Assembly: GCA_022640795.1 (NCBI GenBank)
Contig: JALCCK010000001.1
Location: 34,587-98,586, forward strand
Reading direction: 5' to 3'
Source of the DNA: Treponema sp.
GTDB lineage: Bacteria > Spirochaetota > Spirochaetia > Treponematales > Treponemataceae
Length of the DNA: 64,000 bases
Of the stretch, positions 43,958-53,441 are shown piece by piece. Position numbers and translations under genes: made by a program. How positions within the stretch are numbered: position 1 is the stretch's first letter; each line of letters begins with the position of its first letter. Below the pieces are notes generated by a model. That model was not told where the DNA came from, ran no database searches, and was given only the letters and a program-made list of their open reading frames with translations.

Positions 43958-45073
43958 TCCGGCGGCCATACCGGGGTCTGAATCAAGCTGCATTTTTTTA
44001 TAATTTTCGTCGATTCCGTCCTTTAGTACCGGATCAGAGAAAAATGCAGCTATTTTTTCATAAATGGCTCCGGAATTCTGGATAAACCAGCCGACGTGGC
44101 TGCGCACAATAAACTGCATATTTCCCAATTCCTGATTATGAATGTATTTATACACAATAACCGGTTTTCTGCAGACAAGCAGCTGCATCATCATGGACGC
44201 GCCGGCCTTCGTAACAACGAGATCGGCAGTCTTTATAAGTTCATCCATAAAAGTAACAAAGCCGAATACGTGCAGATCAATCTCGGGATGGGATTCACGT
44301 ACGGAATCAAAATATTTTTTCTGTGCTGCATTGCGGCCGCAGACGACCGCAATCGTAAACGACGCGTTATGATCGACACATTTTCTGATTATGGCTGCGG
44401 CATGGGGAAGCCCTTCCCCTCCGCCCGCCAGCAGTAGAATCTTTTTACCGGAGCTGAAACCATGCTTTAATTTCATTTTGTCGATTTCGGCCGTTGTATT
44501 TGTTGCACGGTATTTTTTATCGATTAAAAAAGGAATTATATGAATATTTTCCGGTTTTACCCCGCAGCAGGAAACGGCTTCGTTCTTTACCCGCTGCGAA
44601 TAAGCCAGAATTTTCGTATTTCTGACATAGTACCATGCATGCGGCGCGGTAAACGGATCCGTCACAAGCACCGTCAGATTTACTTTCCATGGGATCTCAT
44701 CAAGAACGGTTCCCAATGCTGCAGTAAGAGCAAAATGGAACGATACAATGTCCGTTATATGATTCTGTATAATAGTTTTCCTCAGATACCGGGCGGTACG
44801 ATGCCGCAGCAGAAAAAATACATAGAGCGACTGTGCAAACCGGCTTTGGGAAATATCATAGATAAGTGAATAAGCGCCGGGAATATAATTGCTCGTTAGG
44901 CGGTAAATATCTTCAAAAATAAATTTTCCCCAGTAATTATGCTGATCGAAACCGTTTATCAGCAGCACCGGAATTTCAGGCGCGCGCGCCTGCAGCGATT
45001 CTCTGAGTGCGAGTGCAGCCGAATGATGTCCGGCGCCGGTGTTAAGATACAGCAGCGCTATTTTGCGTTTCAT
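43940..45073 (-). CDS. Diacylglycerol glycosyltransferase, MGDG-synthase-like (GT28)
   Basis: 377 residues. The N-terminal LYLNTGAGHHSAALALRESL motif is typical of MGDG synthase/UgtP enzymes. The C-terminal GT-B half has KKILLLAGGGEGLP and VTKAGASMMMQLLVCRKPVIV. It likely adds a hexose to diacylglycerol or a glucosyl-diacylglycerol to make membrane glycolipid. It lies 4 bases from the preceding barrel-like gene without a visible ribosome-binding site. A TATATT box six bases before the ATG may be another near-leaderless start, but its -35 is poor. Confidence 0.85.
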   Translation of the reverse strand: MKRKIALLYLNTGAGHHSAALALRESLQARAPEIPVLLINGFDQHNYWGKFIFEDIYRLTSNYIPGAYSLIYDISQSRFAQSLYVFFLLRHRTARYLRKTIIQNHITDIVSFHFALTAALGTVLDEIPWKVNLTVLVTDPFTAPHAWYYVRNTKILAYSQRVKNEAVSCCGVKPENIHIIPFLIDKKYRATNTTAEIDKMKLKHGFSSGKKILLLAGGGEGLPHAAAIIRKCVDHNASFTIAVVCGRNAAQKKYFDSVRESHPEIDLHVFGFVTFMDELIKTADLVVTKAGASMMMQLLVCRKPVIVYKYIHNQELGNMQFIVRSHVGWFIQNSGAIYEKIAAFFSDPVLKDGIDENYKKMQLDSDPGMAAGLLLHV

Positions 45074-45077
45074 CGTT

Positions 45078-46823
45078 TCAATATACCAGCTTCAGCGAAA
45101 CTGAAATATAATTGTTAAATTCATCGTGCAGGTTGCTGACCCACGTCTCGTATTCATCTTCGGCATCGCTATATTCACTCGAACCGGTGAACAGCGGCTC
45201 GTCGACACCCTTGTTGTGGATATACTCAAAGGTATACCCGGCCTTCAGCGATACGGAACCGAACCTGAGATGTGCAAAAGTGTATTCGCCGGTAAACCCC
45301 ATCTGGCAGGTATACATGATATGGTCCTGCGTCAGAAAGTTGAGCGAATCCCATGCAGTGTCGATATGGGAACCACCGGTGAACATCTGCTGGGTCGACG
45401 TGCTGCCGTCGGTAGAATAAACGGTGCCATTATCGCGATTGTAATCAAAAATAGCAGTCCGTTCGTCGTCGGTCAGCGACTCATACTCGTTCCCGTGCCG
45501 GGCAAACAGCGACGTCAGCGTCAGTGAAAAATTTCGTGCCGGCGTAAAATTTGCGGAAAAAGAAAGTGCATCGGAATTCGGGTACAATGAGGAACCGATA
45601 CAAATTCCGTGATTTGTATAACTGCTGTAGTTGTACGTTTCCGACGTGAAGGTCTTATTATATTCATCATCGTATTCCCAGTGAGAATAGGTGTACGGCG
45701 TTACGACAGTATAATTCATAAGCAGCAGGTTCCAGATGGAACTCTTCGGTGCATAGACAATACCCGTCTGTCCTGCAATTCGTATCTTCGTATCAAAGTT
45801 AAGTTTGACGATATCGTCCATTGCTATATCGTCGACCATAACATCGGTAACGAACTTTGCAGATTTTGAAAACTGATATTCACCGATCAGTCCCATCTGT
45901 ACATTGTCGCTTGCACCGTTAATCCCCTGAATCGCCATAAACGGTGCGGGAACAACATAGGAAGCATCGAATTTTTTCCCGTAAATACATGATTCATAGT
46001 ACGTCAAATCGAATTTCGGCAACAGATTGAGTTTAATCGCATGAAACATAAAATATTTTTCACCGGTATATTCCTGCCCTGTACTTGTTCCGTTATTCAG
46101 CGATGCGCCGACTGAAGCAAGCATTTCGGTATAAGACCATTTTTTCCCCTGATACGAAAAGACCATATTTGCCGAATGGAACGACGTGTCATTTATTGCT
46201 ATGCCGGAATTCAAAAAAGGACCGAAACCGGATCTGTTAAGCCCTGCTGCAACGTACACTTTGTCGGTACCGAACGCAACATTCGAATTCATATCAATAT
46301 TAAAATCCAACGGACCGACAGAAGTCGAGTCTTCAATCGTATCCCGCGTATTGTTCTGATATTGCGGCGTCACATCTGAATCTGTAGTACTGGCATTATT
46401 CCCGTAAACCCCTAAATCATAACTCATCGAGAGCAACTTGTTGAATAGTATATCTCCCGAAACTGCCGTTTCGCCGGATATCTGTTTATCATCGGAAAGT
46501 TTGTGATTTACGATAGACCCCTTGTACGTCGCGCCTCCTTCCACAGAGAGGTTGAAGGCATTTCCCGTCAGTTTTTTATAATAGGCAGCAGCCGTTGCGG
46601 ACTCCTGCCCGTCACCCTTTTCTATAACAGTCTGTAGTATTTTCTTTACAACCGCTGCCGGATATGGTCGAATCTGAGGCAGATGTTCTACCAATCCTTC
46701 CGTTTCCCATTTTTCTGCATAGACATAAAACTGGTCCCCCGGATCGACACAAATCTGGGCAGCGAGCGGAAAACACAGTATACTGAACACAGCTAGCAAC
46801 ATAATCTTTGAAAATATCTTCAT
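45078..46823 (-). CDS. Outer-membrane beta-barrel candidate, first of a pair
   Basis: 581 residues with a signal peptide (about 1-22, ending LAAQ). After an N-terminal segment (about 25-75) the rest has alternating, aromatic-rich strands (YDLGVYGNN, YEYTFAHLRFG type) and ends in an aromatic/hydrophobic strand (ISVSLKLVY), as outer-membrane barrels do. GGAGAA lies upstream. The layout resembles Wzi-like capsule-assembly or similar surface-glycan proteins. The neighbouring lipid glycosyltransferases support an envelope-glycan role. Confidence 0.6.
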   Translation of the reverse strand: MKIFSKIMLLAVFSILCFPLAAQICVDPGDQFYVYAEKWETEGLVEHLPQIRPYPAAVVKKILQTVIEKGDGQESATAAAYYKKLTGNAFNLSVEGGATYKGSIVNHKLSDDKQISGETAVSGDILFNKLLSMSYDLGVYGNNASTTDSDVTPQYQNNTRDTIEDSTSVGPLDFNIDMNSNVAFGTDKVYVAAGLNRSGFGPFLNSGIAINDTSFHSANMVFSYQGKKWSYTEMLASVGASLNNGTSTGQEYTGEKYFMFHAIKLNLLPKFDLTYYESCIYGKKFDASYVVPAPFMAIQGINGASDNVQMGLIGEYQFSKSAKFVTDVMVDDIAMDDIVKLNFDTKIRIAGQTGIVYAPKSSIWNLLLMNYTVVTPYTYSHWEYDDEYNKTFTSETYNYSSYTNHGICIGSSLYPNSDALSFSANFTPARNFSLTLTSLFARHGNEYESLTDDERTAIFDYNRDNGTVYSTDGSTSTQQMFTGGSHIDTAWDSLNFLTQDHIMYTCQMGFTGEYTFAHLRFGSVSLKAGYTFEYIHNKGVDEPLFTGSSEYSDAEDEYETWVSNLHDEFNNYISVSLKLVY

Positions 46824-46840
46824 TTTTTCTCCTGTTTTCT

Positions 46841-48526
46841 CTACGATGCAGATCCATTATGGAACGACAGATTGACCGACAGTGCGAACTCGAACCCGTA
46901 CGCAGTATCGCCTTCTGTATTATTATGATTGAATATCAGCACAAACCCCGGCTGTGCAATTACCGACAGCCAGTTTTCCGGTAGCCATGTAACCCTGACC
47001 GACAGCCGGTTGACATATTCGGGCGTCCCGGTCGGTGTTGTCAGGAACGGAGAATTACCGTTTTCAGTGGTCGGATACGCCCAGTCAGAATTAACTTCAT
47101 CGTCGGTTATATCAGTATCGGTTCCACCCCATACATCGCTTACTGCATCGAAAGTATTGGTACCGGAAAGCTCTCCTCGGCACATATACAGATACATAAG
47201 ATCTGCCGACCAGCGGCCGGGCTTTTCATATCCCAATGAAAGTTCCCCCGAAATAGTATCCGGGCCGAACGGCGAGCCGACCCACTCATAAAACACCGCC
47301 ATATCACCGATATTTTCAGCATAGGTACGGGCAAGTGACCAGTTCGGGCTTTCCTTTATATACAGGTAGGGATCCGCATAGTAGCCTTCAAGCGCAACAT
47401 GGAAAAAACCGTCCTGAAGCGGAAGATATGATTCAATACCCAGCTGTCCGCCAAGCCCGTTCGGCGTCAGGCTGTCAGGCCAGTGCTCCAGTTCATACGG
47501 CGTCTGGTACTGATCCTGCGCAAAAAGTCCATAAATCCGCACATGTTTTACCGGAACATAATTAAGTTTAAAACACATATAGGCACAGGTATTCGATTCA
47601 TCTTCGCCGTAGTCACGCCACGGTGCCATGCCGTGAAATATGGTAAACGGGTTTAAATACCGGAGTTCAATAGGTGCATACACCAGCATTCCTTCCATAA
47701 CAGAAAAAGTAAGTTTGTCGAAAAATCTTCCCTGAAAAAGATGTGTATACATATATTTATCAACATCAAACTGGGAAACAGAACCGGTATACTTGAAATT
47801 CGGAGAATAGAAAGAAAGCTGCCCGTATGTTGCACCGGTAAAATAATCCGACCAGATAATACTGCCGGTCTGCGTTCTGCCGATGGATTTATCAAAAATT
47901 CCAAGCTGGAACGACACACCGCTTTCGTCAGCAAATTTATAACCGGTCGAAAAATAGGCAGTATGCGGAAAATTTACGTCAATTTCGTTGGCAGCAGCCG
48001 GTATATTCGTATAGTTGTCGTCATGAGACATAACTCCCTGATTTTCAGACAGTTCAATATCGCACATCATGGTAAAAAAATCTTTTCCGGACAACGTCAG
48101 CGGCACATCGATCAACGGTTTCCTGCTGTAGCGATCGTATATCCAGTCAAGTGAATCATTTGTTTTGTAATACCCTTCACCGGTAACAGCGGGGTCTATT
48201 CCGAGTGAAAACACCCCCGAATCGAACGAAATGTTCTGCTCTGCAAAATATCGTTTTATTCTGTCATACTGCTTTTTACCGGCAGCGGAAAGCGTTTCAT
48301 AGGGTATTGCATTCATATACACCGTAATTTCCTGAATAGTAAGAGGAGCATCATCAGTGAAATTGTAGATTCCTGCGTCAAGTGAAACCTGTGTCAGCGC
48401 ATCGTATATCCAGCTGTCAGAAAGCACTAGTTCCTGCGCACCACGCGGCGCAGAAAAGAGAGCCGTACAGACAAAAAAAAGAACTGAAAAAAATATGATT
48501 TTCAGAAACTTTACCGGAAATTTCAT
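46841..48526 (-). CDS. Outer-membrane beta-barrel candidate, second of a pair
   Basis: 561 residues with a signal peptide ending near ALFSA (about residue 25). The N-terminal DSWIYDALTQVSLDAGIYNF segment is a short helical domain like that of the neighbouring gene (DQFYVYAEKWETEGLVEHLP), followed by a barrel-like body ending in FALSVNLSFHNGSAS. The two genes are probably diverged tandem paralogues. GAGGG precedes the ATG, and the gap to the first paralogue is 17 bases. No precise family call can be made by eye. Confidence 0.6.
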   Translation of the reverse strand: MKFPVKFLKIIFFSVLFFVCTALFSAPRGAQELVLSDSWIYDALTQVSLDAGIYNFTDDAPLTIQEITVYMNAIPYETLSAAGKKQYDRIKRYFAEQNISFDSGVFSLGIDPAVTGEGYYKTNDSLDWIYDRYSRKPLIDVPLTLSGKDFFTMMCDIELSENQGVMSHDDNYTNIPAAANEIDVNFPHTAYFSTGYKFADESGVSFQLGIFDKSIGRTQTGSIIWSDYFTGATYGQLSFYSPNFKYTGSVSQFDVDKYMYTHLFQGRFFDKLTFSVMEGMLVYAPIELRYLNPFTIFHGMAPWRDYGEDESNTCAYMCFKLNYVPVKHVRIYGLFAQDQYQTPYELEHWPDSLTPNGLGGQLGIESYLPLQDGFFHVALEGYYADPYLYIKESPNWSLARTYAENIGDMAVFYEWVGSPFGPDTISGELSLGYEKPGRWSADLMYLYMCRGELSGTNTFDAVSDVWGGTDTDITDDEVNSDWAYPTTENGNSPFLTTPTGTPEYVNRLSVRVTWLPENWLSVIAQPGFVLIFNHNNTEGDTAYGFEFALSVNLSFHNGSAS

Positions 48527-48538
48527 TATAGTTTCCCT

Positions 48539-49762
48539 CTATTTCGAATGCTTGTTTTTATGATACGCTATAGCGTTTTCATAGTACTGCACAAGTTTCG
48601 GAGTTAATTCCATAATCGACCATTTTCTGCTCCATCTTTTGCCTTCAGCTATTTTCCGTTTCCGCAAATCAGTATCAGAAAGCAGCAGATTAACTTTCCG
48701 GGCAAACTCGATAGTATCTTCCTTTACCATAAAACCACCGTTATCACCCTGCATCACATCTATGGTCCCCATTTCACCGATAGCTACAACCGGTAAGCCA
48801 GCAGTCATTGCTTCAAGCGTTACGAGCCCCTGTGTTTCCGTTTTACTCGCAAAAACAAAGACGGTAGCAAGACGGTAAAAATACAGCATATCGTTATTCC
48901 TGATATACCCGGTAAAGTAAATGCTATCTGCACAGGGGGTCTGAGCCGCAGCAGCTTTCAGGTTATCCAGTTCCGCTCCACTGCCGACAAGAATCAATAC
49001 GGTATTCGGATTTGTACGGTGTATTTCATCGAATGCATCAAACAAAAACGGAATATTTTTCTCTTTTGCAATACGCCCGGCATACAACAGAATTTTTTTC
49101 CCGAATGCTTTCGGGAATTTCTTAAAAAACATCCGCCGCATATGACGTTCCCGCAGCAGACTGTATTTTTCCATCAGATCCGGTATACCGGTCGGAAGCA
49201 GAACGACCGGACAGGAAACGCCATACCTGACGGCGACTTCTTCAATATGTTTCGTCGGAACGATAACCTGCGAAGCATGCTTGAGAAAGGCGTGCTCTAT
49301 CGTACGCGCTATACCCTTAGATGTAAATTCCGGAAGAAAAAATGCATAGTTGGCAACATATTCTTCCCATAACGTATGCATCGTGTACACGTACGGAATA
49401 CTCCTGTGATGGGCATAAAGCCTTCCGTACAGACCCAGATTTCCTTCCGTATTAATATGAACAACATCAGGCTTGAACAGATCCACCTGTTTTTTCAGAT
49501 AGAACCATTTATCAAGTCTTCCGGCTCTATCCTCTTTTGACCAGATGAAAGGAGAAGACGGTATCCGTAAAATCTGAAATACAGATTTTTTATCTTTATC
49601 TTCATTGTAAAAAGCACTGCGCTGCTGTTCTTCAGTGTATGTCGGACAAACAACACATACTTGATGGCCGAGTCTTGTAAGCTCAGTGGCATACGATTGG
49701 ACGGAAATTACAACACCGTTAACACGGGGAAAAAAAGCATCGATGAACATTGCAATTTTCAT
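48539..49762 (-). CDS. Glycosyltransferase family 4, glucosyl-diacylglycerol type
   Basis: 407 residues with a GT-B fold: N-terminal AMFIDAFFPRVNGVVISVQS and the GT4 nucleotide-sugar site with GRIAKEKNIPFLFDAF, FASKTETQGLVTLEAM and the EX7E pattern. The sequence style is that of 1,2-diacylglycerol 3-glucosyltransferases. With the MGDG-like enzyme it would make mono- and dihexosyl diacylglycerols, the glycolipids known in treponemes. It is predicted to start near-leaderless from the promoter at 49771-49799. Confidence 0.82.
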   Translation of the reverse strand: MKIAMFIDAFFPRVNGVVISVQSYATELTRLGHQVCVVCPTYTEEQQRSAFYNEDKDKKSVFQILRIPSSPFIWSKEDRAGRLDKWFYLKKQVDLFKPDVVHINTEGNLGLYGRLYAHHRSIPYVYTMHTLWEEYVANYAFFLPEFTSKGIARTIEHAFLKHASQVIVPTKHIEEVAVRYGVSCPVVLLPTGIPDLMEKYSLLRERHMRRMFFKKFPKAFGKKILLYAGRIAKEKNIPFLFDAFDEIHRTNPNTVLILVGSGAELDNLKAAAAQTPCADSIYFTGYIRNNDMLYFYRLATVFVFASKTETQGLVTLEAMTAGLPVVAIGEMGTIDVMQGDNGGFMVKEDTIEFARKVNLLLSDTDLRKRKIAEGKRWSRKWSIMELTPKLVQYYENAIAYHKNKHSK

Positions 49763-49770
49763 AGTGGTTA

Positions 49771-49799
49771 ATAATACTCTATTATTGCAAGAACAGCAA
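49771..49799 (-). promoter_or_regulatory. GT4 promoter, near-leaderless and overlapping the udg promoter
   Basis: On the minus strand TTGCTG (49799-49794), 17 bases, TATTAT (49776-49771), then 8 bases to the ATG at 49762. Its -35 lies inside the spacer of the divergent udg promoter and vice versa. Confidence 0.5.
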
Positions 49800-49814
49800 G
49801 CAATGTGATATCCT
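49785..49814 (+). promoter_or_regulatory. udg promoter, predicted leaderless start
   Basis: TTGCAA (49785-49790), 18 bases, TATCCT (49809-49814), then 7 bases before the ATG at 49822. The transcript would begin at 49821-49822. Opposed and overlapping with the glycosyltransferase promoter. Confidence 0.5.
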
Positions 49815-49821
49815 TAACAGG

Positions 49822-50601
49822 ATGAAAGCAGAAAACAAACAGATCATTTATAATTTATTGAAAATAACATCGAATTATGTGCACGGCTATTCAGATCCTG
49901 CTTTTTCAGAAAACACACCTTCGTTTACCGATGTACCGCGACAGCTCATACCGCAACCGACCGGTACAACTGCTGCTATCCTGCCAACGGAAGGACGTCC
50001 TGCCGCCGGCATAACGCTAACGGGAATCGCGGCGATGGTTGCGGACTGTAAAAGATGCGGACTGTGTACCGGCAGGAGGAATCCTGTTCCCGGTGAAGGG
50101 GTTGTTCACCCTGCCGTGCTTCTGGTAGGAGAAGGTCCAGGAGCCGAAGAAGACGCTACAGGTATCCCGTTTGTTGGACCGGCAGGAAAACTTCTTGACA
50201 AAATGATGGCGGCAATAGCGCTGGACCGGCATAAAAACTGTTTTATTGCAAACATTGTAAAATGCCGTCCTCCGCACAACAGAGATCCGAAGCCTGAAGA
50301 AGCAGCAGCGTGTATTTCGTTTCTTGAAGCACAAATTCAGATACTGCATCCTGCAATGATTCTGGCACTCGGACGGGTTGCGGCACAAAATCTTTTGAAT
50401 ACGACAGCCGGTATCGGACAACTCAGAGGAACATTTCACACGTATAACGATATTCCGGTACTTGCAACCTATCATCCCAGCGCATTACTCCGCAATATCG
50501 ACCTGAAAAGGCCCGCATGGGAAGATCTCAAGCTCTTCCGAAAACGTCTGCTGACGATTGTTCCTGATTACGCGTCAGGCACGGAAACGGCCGGGAGTTA
50601 A
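49822..50601 (+). CDS. Family 4 uracil-DNA glycosylase
   Basis: 259 residues. The catalytic region starts with the iron-sulfur Cys pair in CKRCGLCTGR, then motif A GEGPGAEEDATGIPFVGPAGKLLDKM, IVKCRPP and motif B TYHPSALLRN. Family 4 enzymes remove uracil from DNA with a 4Fe-4S cluster and are common in thermophiles and many bacteria including spirochetes. About 70 N-terminal residues before the domain are Pro/Thr-rich linker. priA starts 2 bases after its stop. Confidence 0.92.
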   Translation: MKAENKQIIYNLLKITSNYVHGYSDPAFSENTPSFTDVPRQLIPQPTGTTAAILPTEGRPAAGITLTGIAAMVADCKRCGLCTGRRNPVPGEGVVHPAVLLVGEGPGAEEDATGIPFVGPAGKLLDKMMAAIALDRHKNCFIANIVKCRPPHNRDPKPEEAAACISFLEAQIQILHPAMILALGRVAAQNLLNTTAGIGQLRGTFHTYNDIPVLATYHPSALLRNIDLKRPAWEDLKLFRKRLLTIVPDYASGTETAGS

Positions 50602-50603
50602 CG

Positions 50604-52631
50604 GTGCTGTATCTTGATATAGTACTTAATGTTCCCGTTAATCAATCGTTTTCATATACGGACATACCGGAAGGAAAAAATACTTACGCGGCAGAAATCG
50701 GTAAAAGAGCGGAAATACGCTTTGGCAACCGGAAAACTACCGGATACATTGTCGGCACACATACAAAACTCCCGCTGTCATGCCCTGTTCCGGCAGGACA
50801 GATAAAACCGGTACTGAGAATACTGGATAAAGAACCGCTTTTTTCCCGCGAACTATTATCGCTTGCAGTCTGGATTTCTAAATTTTACCTTTGTTCTGTC
50901 GGAGAAGCTATTGCCGCTATGATACCTTCGGGACGTAGAGAAACAAATGCCGGAGGATTCTCCTTTTCCGCAGAAATTCCGGAAAAAGAGCCGCTCGAAT
51001 TATCGAAAGAACAGCAACAGGCCGTAAAAGATATCAGTGAAAGTAAAAACGTTATGCAGTATGTTTACGGAATGACCGGCAGTGGAAAAACGGAGGTATT
51101 TCTTCAGACCGCGGAAAATCTTCTGAAACAGGGGAAAGGAGTTATTTATCTTGTTCCTGAAATATCGCTTACCCGGCAGGTTACCGAATCGGTAATCAGC
51201 AGATTCGGACAGACCGTCGCAGTATTACACTCCGGGCTGACTCCAAGTCAGCGGCTGAGTGAATGGAATCGTATCATTCACCGGGAAGCACGCGTTATCG
51301 TTGGTGCCCGGAGCGCTGTCTTTGCACCGGTTCCCGATCTCGGTATGATTATCATCGATGAAGAACACGACGGGTCCTATAAATCCGGAACAACTCCGCG
51401 CTATCATGCACGACAGGTTGCAATGTATCGTTGTGCAAAACTCGGTATTCCGCTGGTAATGGGAAGCGCAACACCTTCGGTAGAAGCGTGGTATCAGATG
51501 AAAACCGGAAAGATTGTACCTCATCTGCTTACCAGACGACTTGCCGGCGGCAGTCTGCCTGAAATAACCTGCATAGATCTTACAAAAACCAATACCAAAG
51601 GCGGCTGTCTTTCACAGGAGCTGGAGGATCAAATACACAATACAATTTCCCGCCGGAAACAGGTAATTCTTTTTCTCAACCGCCGCGGATTTAATCATTT
51701 TTTCCGGTGTAATACCTGCGGATTTGAACTTACCTGCAAAAACTGCTCGGTTCCGCTCACGTATCACAAAAGCGAAAACAGACTCAGATGTCACTACTGC
51801 GGCTGGTCCATGGAACCGCCGCATGCCTGTCCAAAATGTGGTTCGGTCGATATCGGGTATTCCGGCTTCGGGACAGAATTCGTTGAAGCTGAAGTAAAAG
51901 CAAAATTTCCGGCTGCACGTGTCGTACGAATAGACACTGACAGTCTTACGGCAAAAGGCGAACTACAGAAAAAACTCGACGCATTCAAGAAAGGCGATTA
52001 TGATATACTACTCGGTACCCAGATGGTGGCTAAAGGGTTGAATTTTCCAAAGCTTCAGCTGGTCGGCGTCGTTCTTGCAGATACAGGACTGCACATGCCT
52101 GATTTCCGAGCATCCGAGCGGACGTTTTCTCTCATTACACAGGTAGCCGGAAGAGCCGGCCGCTTTTTTCCCGATGGAAAAGTTTTTGTGCAGAGTTATA
52201 ATCCGTCAAGGGACGCTATTGTCTATGCCTGTTCGGGAAATAGTGAATCGTTTTATGAAAAAGAACTAAAAACCCGCCGTCTGCTTAATTTTCCACCGTT
52301 CAGCAGACTTGTACGGCTCGTATTCAGGTCACCGTCAGCACAGACAGCGGCAAGTGCAGCAGAGGAAGCAGCTGGAATATTTTCTGCTTCTATCAGGGAA
52401 AACAGTGAAGCAAAAGATTTTGCAGTGCAAAAATTATTCTCTGACGTTGAAATTCTCGGCCCTTCAGAATGCCCTCTTGCAAAAATAGCAATGAATTACC
52501 GCTATCAGATTCTGCTCAGAGCACAAAAAATACGGCCGCTGCAAATGCTGGCGGGGCATCTGCTCTATGACTACAAACAGATTCAAAATGCCTATATCGA
52601 AATCGATGTTGATCCGGTCAATCTGCTTTGA
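50604..52631 (+). CDS. priA: Primosomal helicase PriA
   Basis: 675 residues starting at GTG with GGGAG upstream. An N-terminal fork-binding domain (about 1-115) precedes the helicase: Walker A GMTGSGKTE near residue 155 and IIIDEEHDGSYKS. A zinc-binding insert with eight Cys (CNTCGFELTCKNCS and CHYCGW/CPKCGS) follows, then helicase motifs VGVVLADTG and QVAGRAGR. PriA reloads the replisome at stalled forks. It is probably co-transcribed with the glycosylase gene as a DNA-repair unit. Confidence 0.96.
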   Translation: MLYLDIVLNVPVNQSFSYTDIPEGKNTYAAEIGKRAEIRFGNRKTTGYIVGTHTKLPLSCPVPAGQIKPVLRILDKEPLFSRELLSLAVWISKFYLCSVGEAIAAMIPSGRRETNAGGFSFSAEIPEKEPLELSKEQQQAVKDISESKNVMQYVYGMTGSGKTEVFLQTAENLLKQGKGVIYLVPEISLTRQVTESVISRFGQTVAVLHSGLTPSQRLSEWNRIIHREARVIVGARSAVFAPVPDLGMIIIDEEHDGSYKSGTTPRYHARQVAMYRCAKLGIPLVMGSATPSVEAWYQMKTGKIVPHLLTRRLAGGSLPEITCIDLTKTNTKGGCLSQELEDQIHNTISRRKQVILFLNRRGFNHFFRCNTCGFELTCKNCSVPLTYHKSENRLRCHYCGWSMEPPHACPKCGSVDIGYSGFGTEFVEAEVKAKFPAARVVRIDTDSLTAKGELQKKLDAFKKGDYDILLGTQMVAKGLNFPKLQLVGVVLADTGLHMPDFRASERTFSLITQVAGRAGRFFPDGKVFVQSYNPSRDAIVYACSGNSESFYEKELKTRRLLNFPPFSRLVRLVFRSPSAQTAASAAEEAAGIFSASIRENSEAKDFAVQKLFSDVEILGPSECPLAKIAMNYRYQILLRAQKIRPLQMLAGHLLYDYKQIQNAYIEIDVDPVNLL

Positions 52632-52652
52632 TCACGCATACAGGATAGAGAA

Positions 52653-53441
52653 TTATGCATGCCGCCGAATTCCATCGAATTTCACCTGCCACAGGAAAAG
52701 ACCGGTGGGAGGTGCCGTCGGTCCGGCAAGCTTTCTGTTCCCCGCAGCGAGAACTTCCGAAAAATAATCTGCAGATCTGCCGGTACGTTCAAATTCTATG
52801 AGTGAACCAATCACAGAGCGGACCATTTTCCAGAGAAACGCATTTGCTTCTATCTGAAATACCAGTATAGTACCTGAAGGCCAGCCGGGCTGTTCGAAAA
52901 AAAAGGCATCTTCGATATATCTTCTTGTTGAAAGACTCTGATCACCAGCGGCAGAAAAAGTTTTACAGTCGGTTTCCCCCCTGAACGAAGAAACCATCGC
53001 ATTCAGCCGGTCAATACTGCAGGCATGCCGGATACGCCACACAAACGGCATCTGTGATGCAAGGGGGACGTCACCGCAATAGATATAATACCGGTAGACG
53101 CGGCTTGTCGCACTAAATCTGGAATTAAAATCTTCCGGTACCTCCCGGGACTCCATTACCCGGATATCAGGAGGCAGCATTCCGTTTAAAACACGAACAT
53201 AATTTTCGGGAGGAATACTGGTAATCGGTGAAAAAAAATTGGCAGCCTGTCCCGCAGCATGAACGCCACTGTCCGTTCTGCCGGAACCGTAAAGGTTTAC
53301 CGGCTGTCCGAGTAGTTTTGCAAGCGTTTTTTCAAGTTCACCCTGTACAGTACGGACATATTTTCCGTCTTTACAATCCTGCCGCTGCCATCCGCAGAAA
53401 CCGGTTCCGTCATACGAAAGCGTAAGAAGAATATTACGCAT
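52653..53441 (-). CDS. truA: tRNA pseudouridine synthase TruA
   Basis: 262 residues with the catalytic Asp57 in GSGRTDSGVHAAGQAANF and the FLWKMVRSVIGSL motif near the C-terminus. It makes pseudouridine at positions 38-40 of tRNA anticodon arms. GGTGGAG precedes the ATG, which directly follows the stop of the DUF2225 gene. It is the last gene of the dxs-to-truA operon and converges on priA with a 21-base gap. Confidence 0.95.
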   Translation of the reverse strand: MRNILLTLSYDGTGFCGWQRQDCKDGKYVRTVQGELEKTLAKLLGQPVNLYGSGRTDSGVHAAGQAANFFSPITSIPPENYVRVLNGMLPPDIRVMESREVPEDFNSRFSATSRVYRYYIYCGDVPLASQMPFVWRIRHACSIDRLNAMVSSFRGETDCKTFSAAGDQSLSTRRYIEDAFFFEQPGWPSGTILVFQIEANAFLWKMVRSVIGSLIEFERTGRSADYFSEVLAAGNRKLAGPTAPPTGLFLWQVKFDGIRRHA

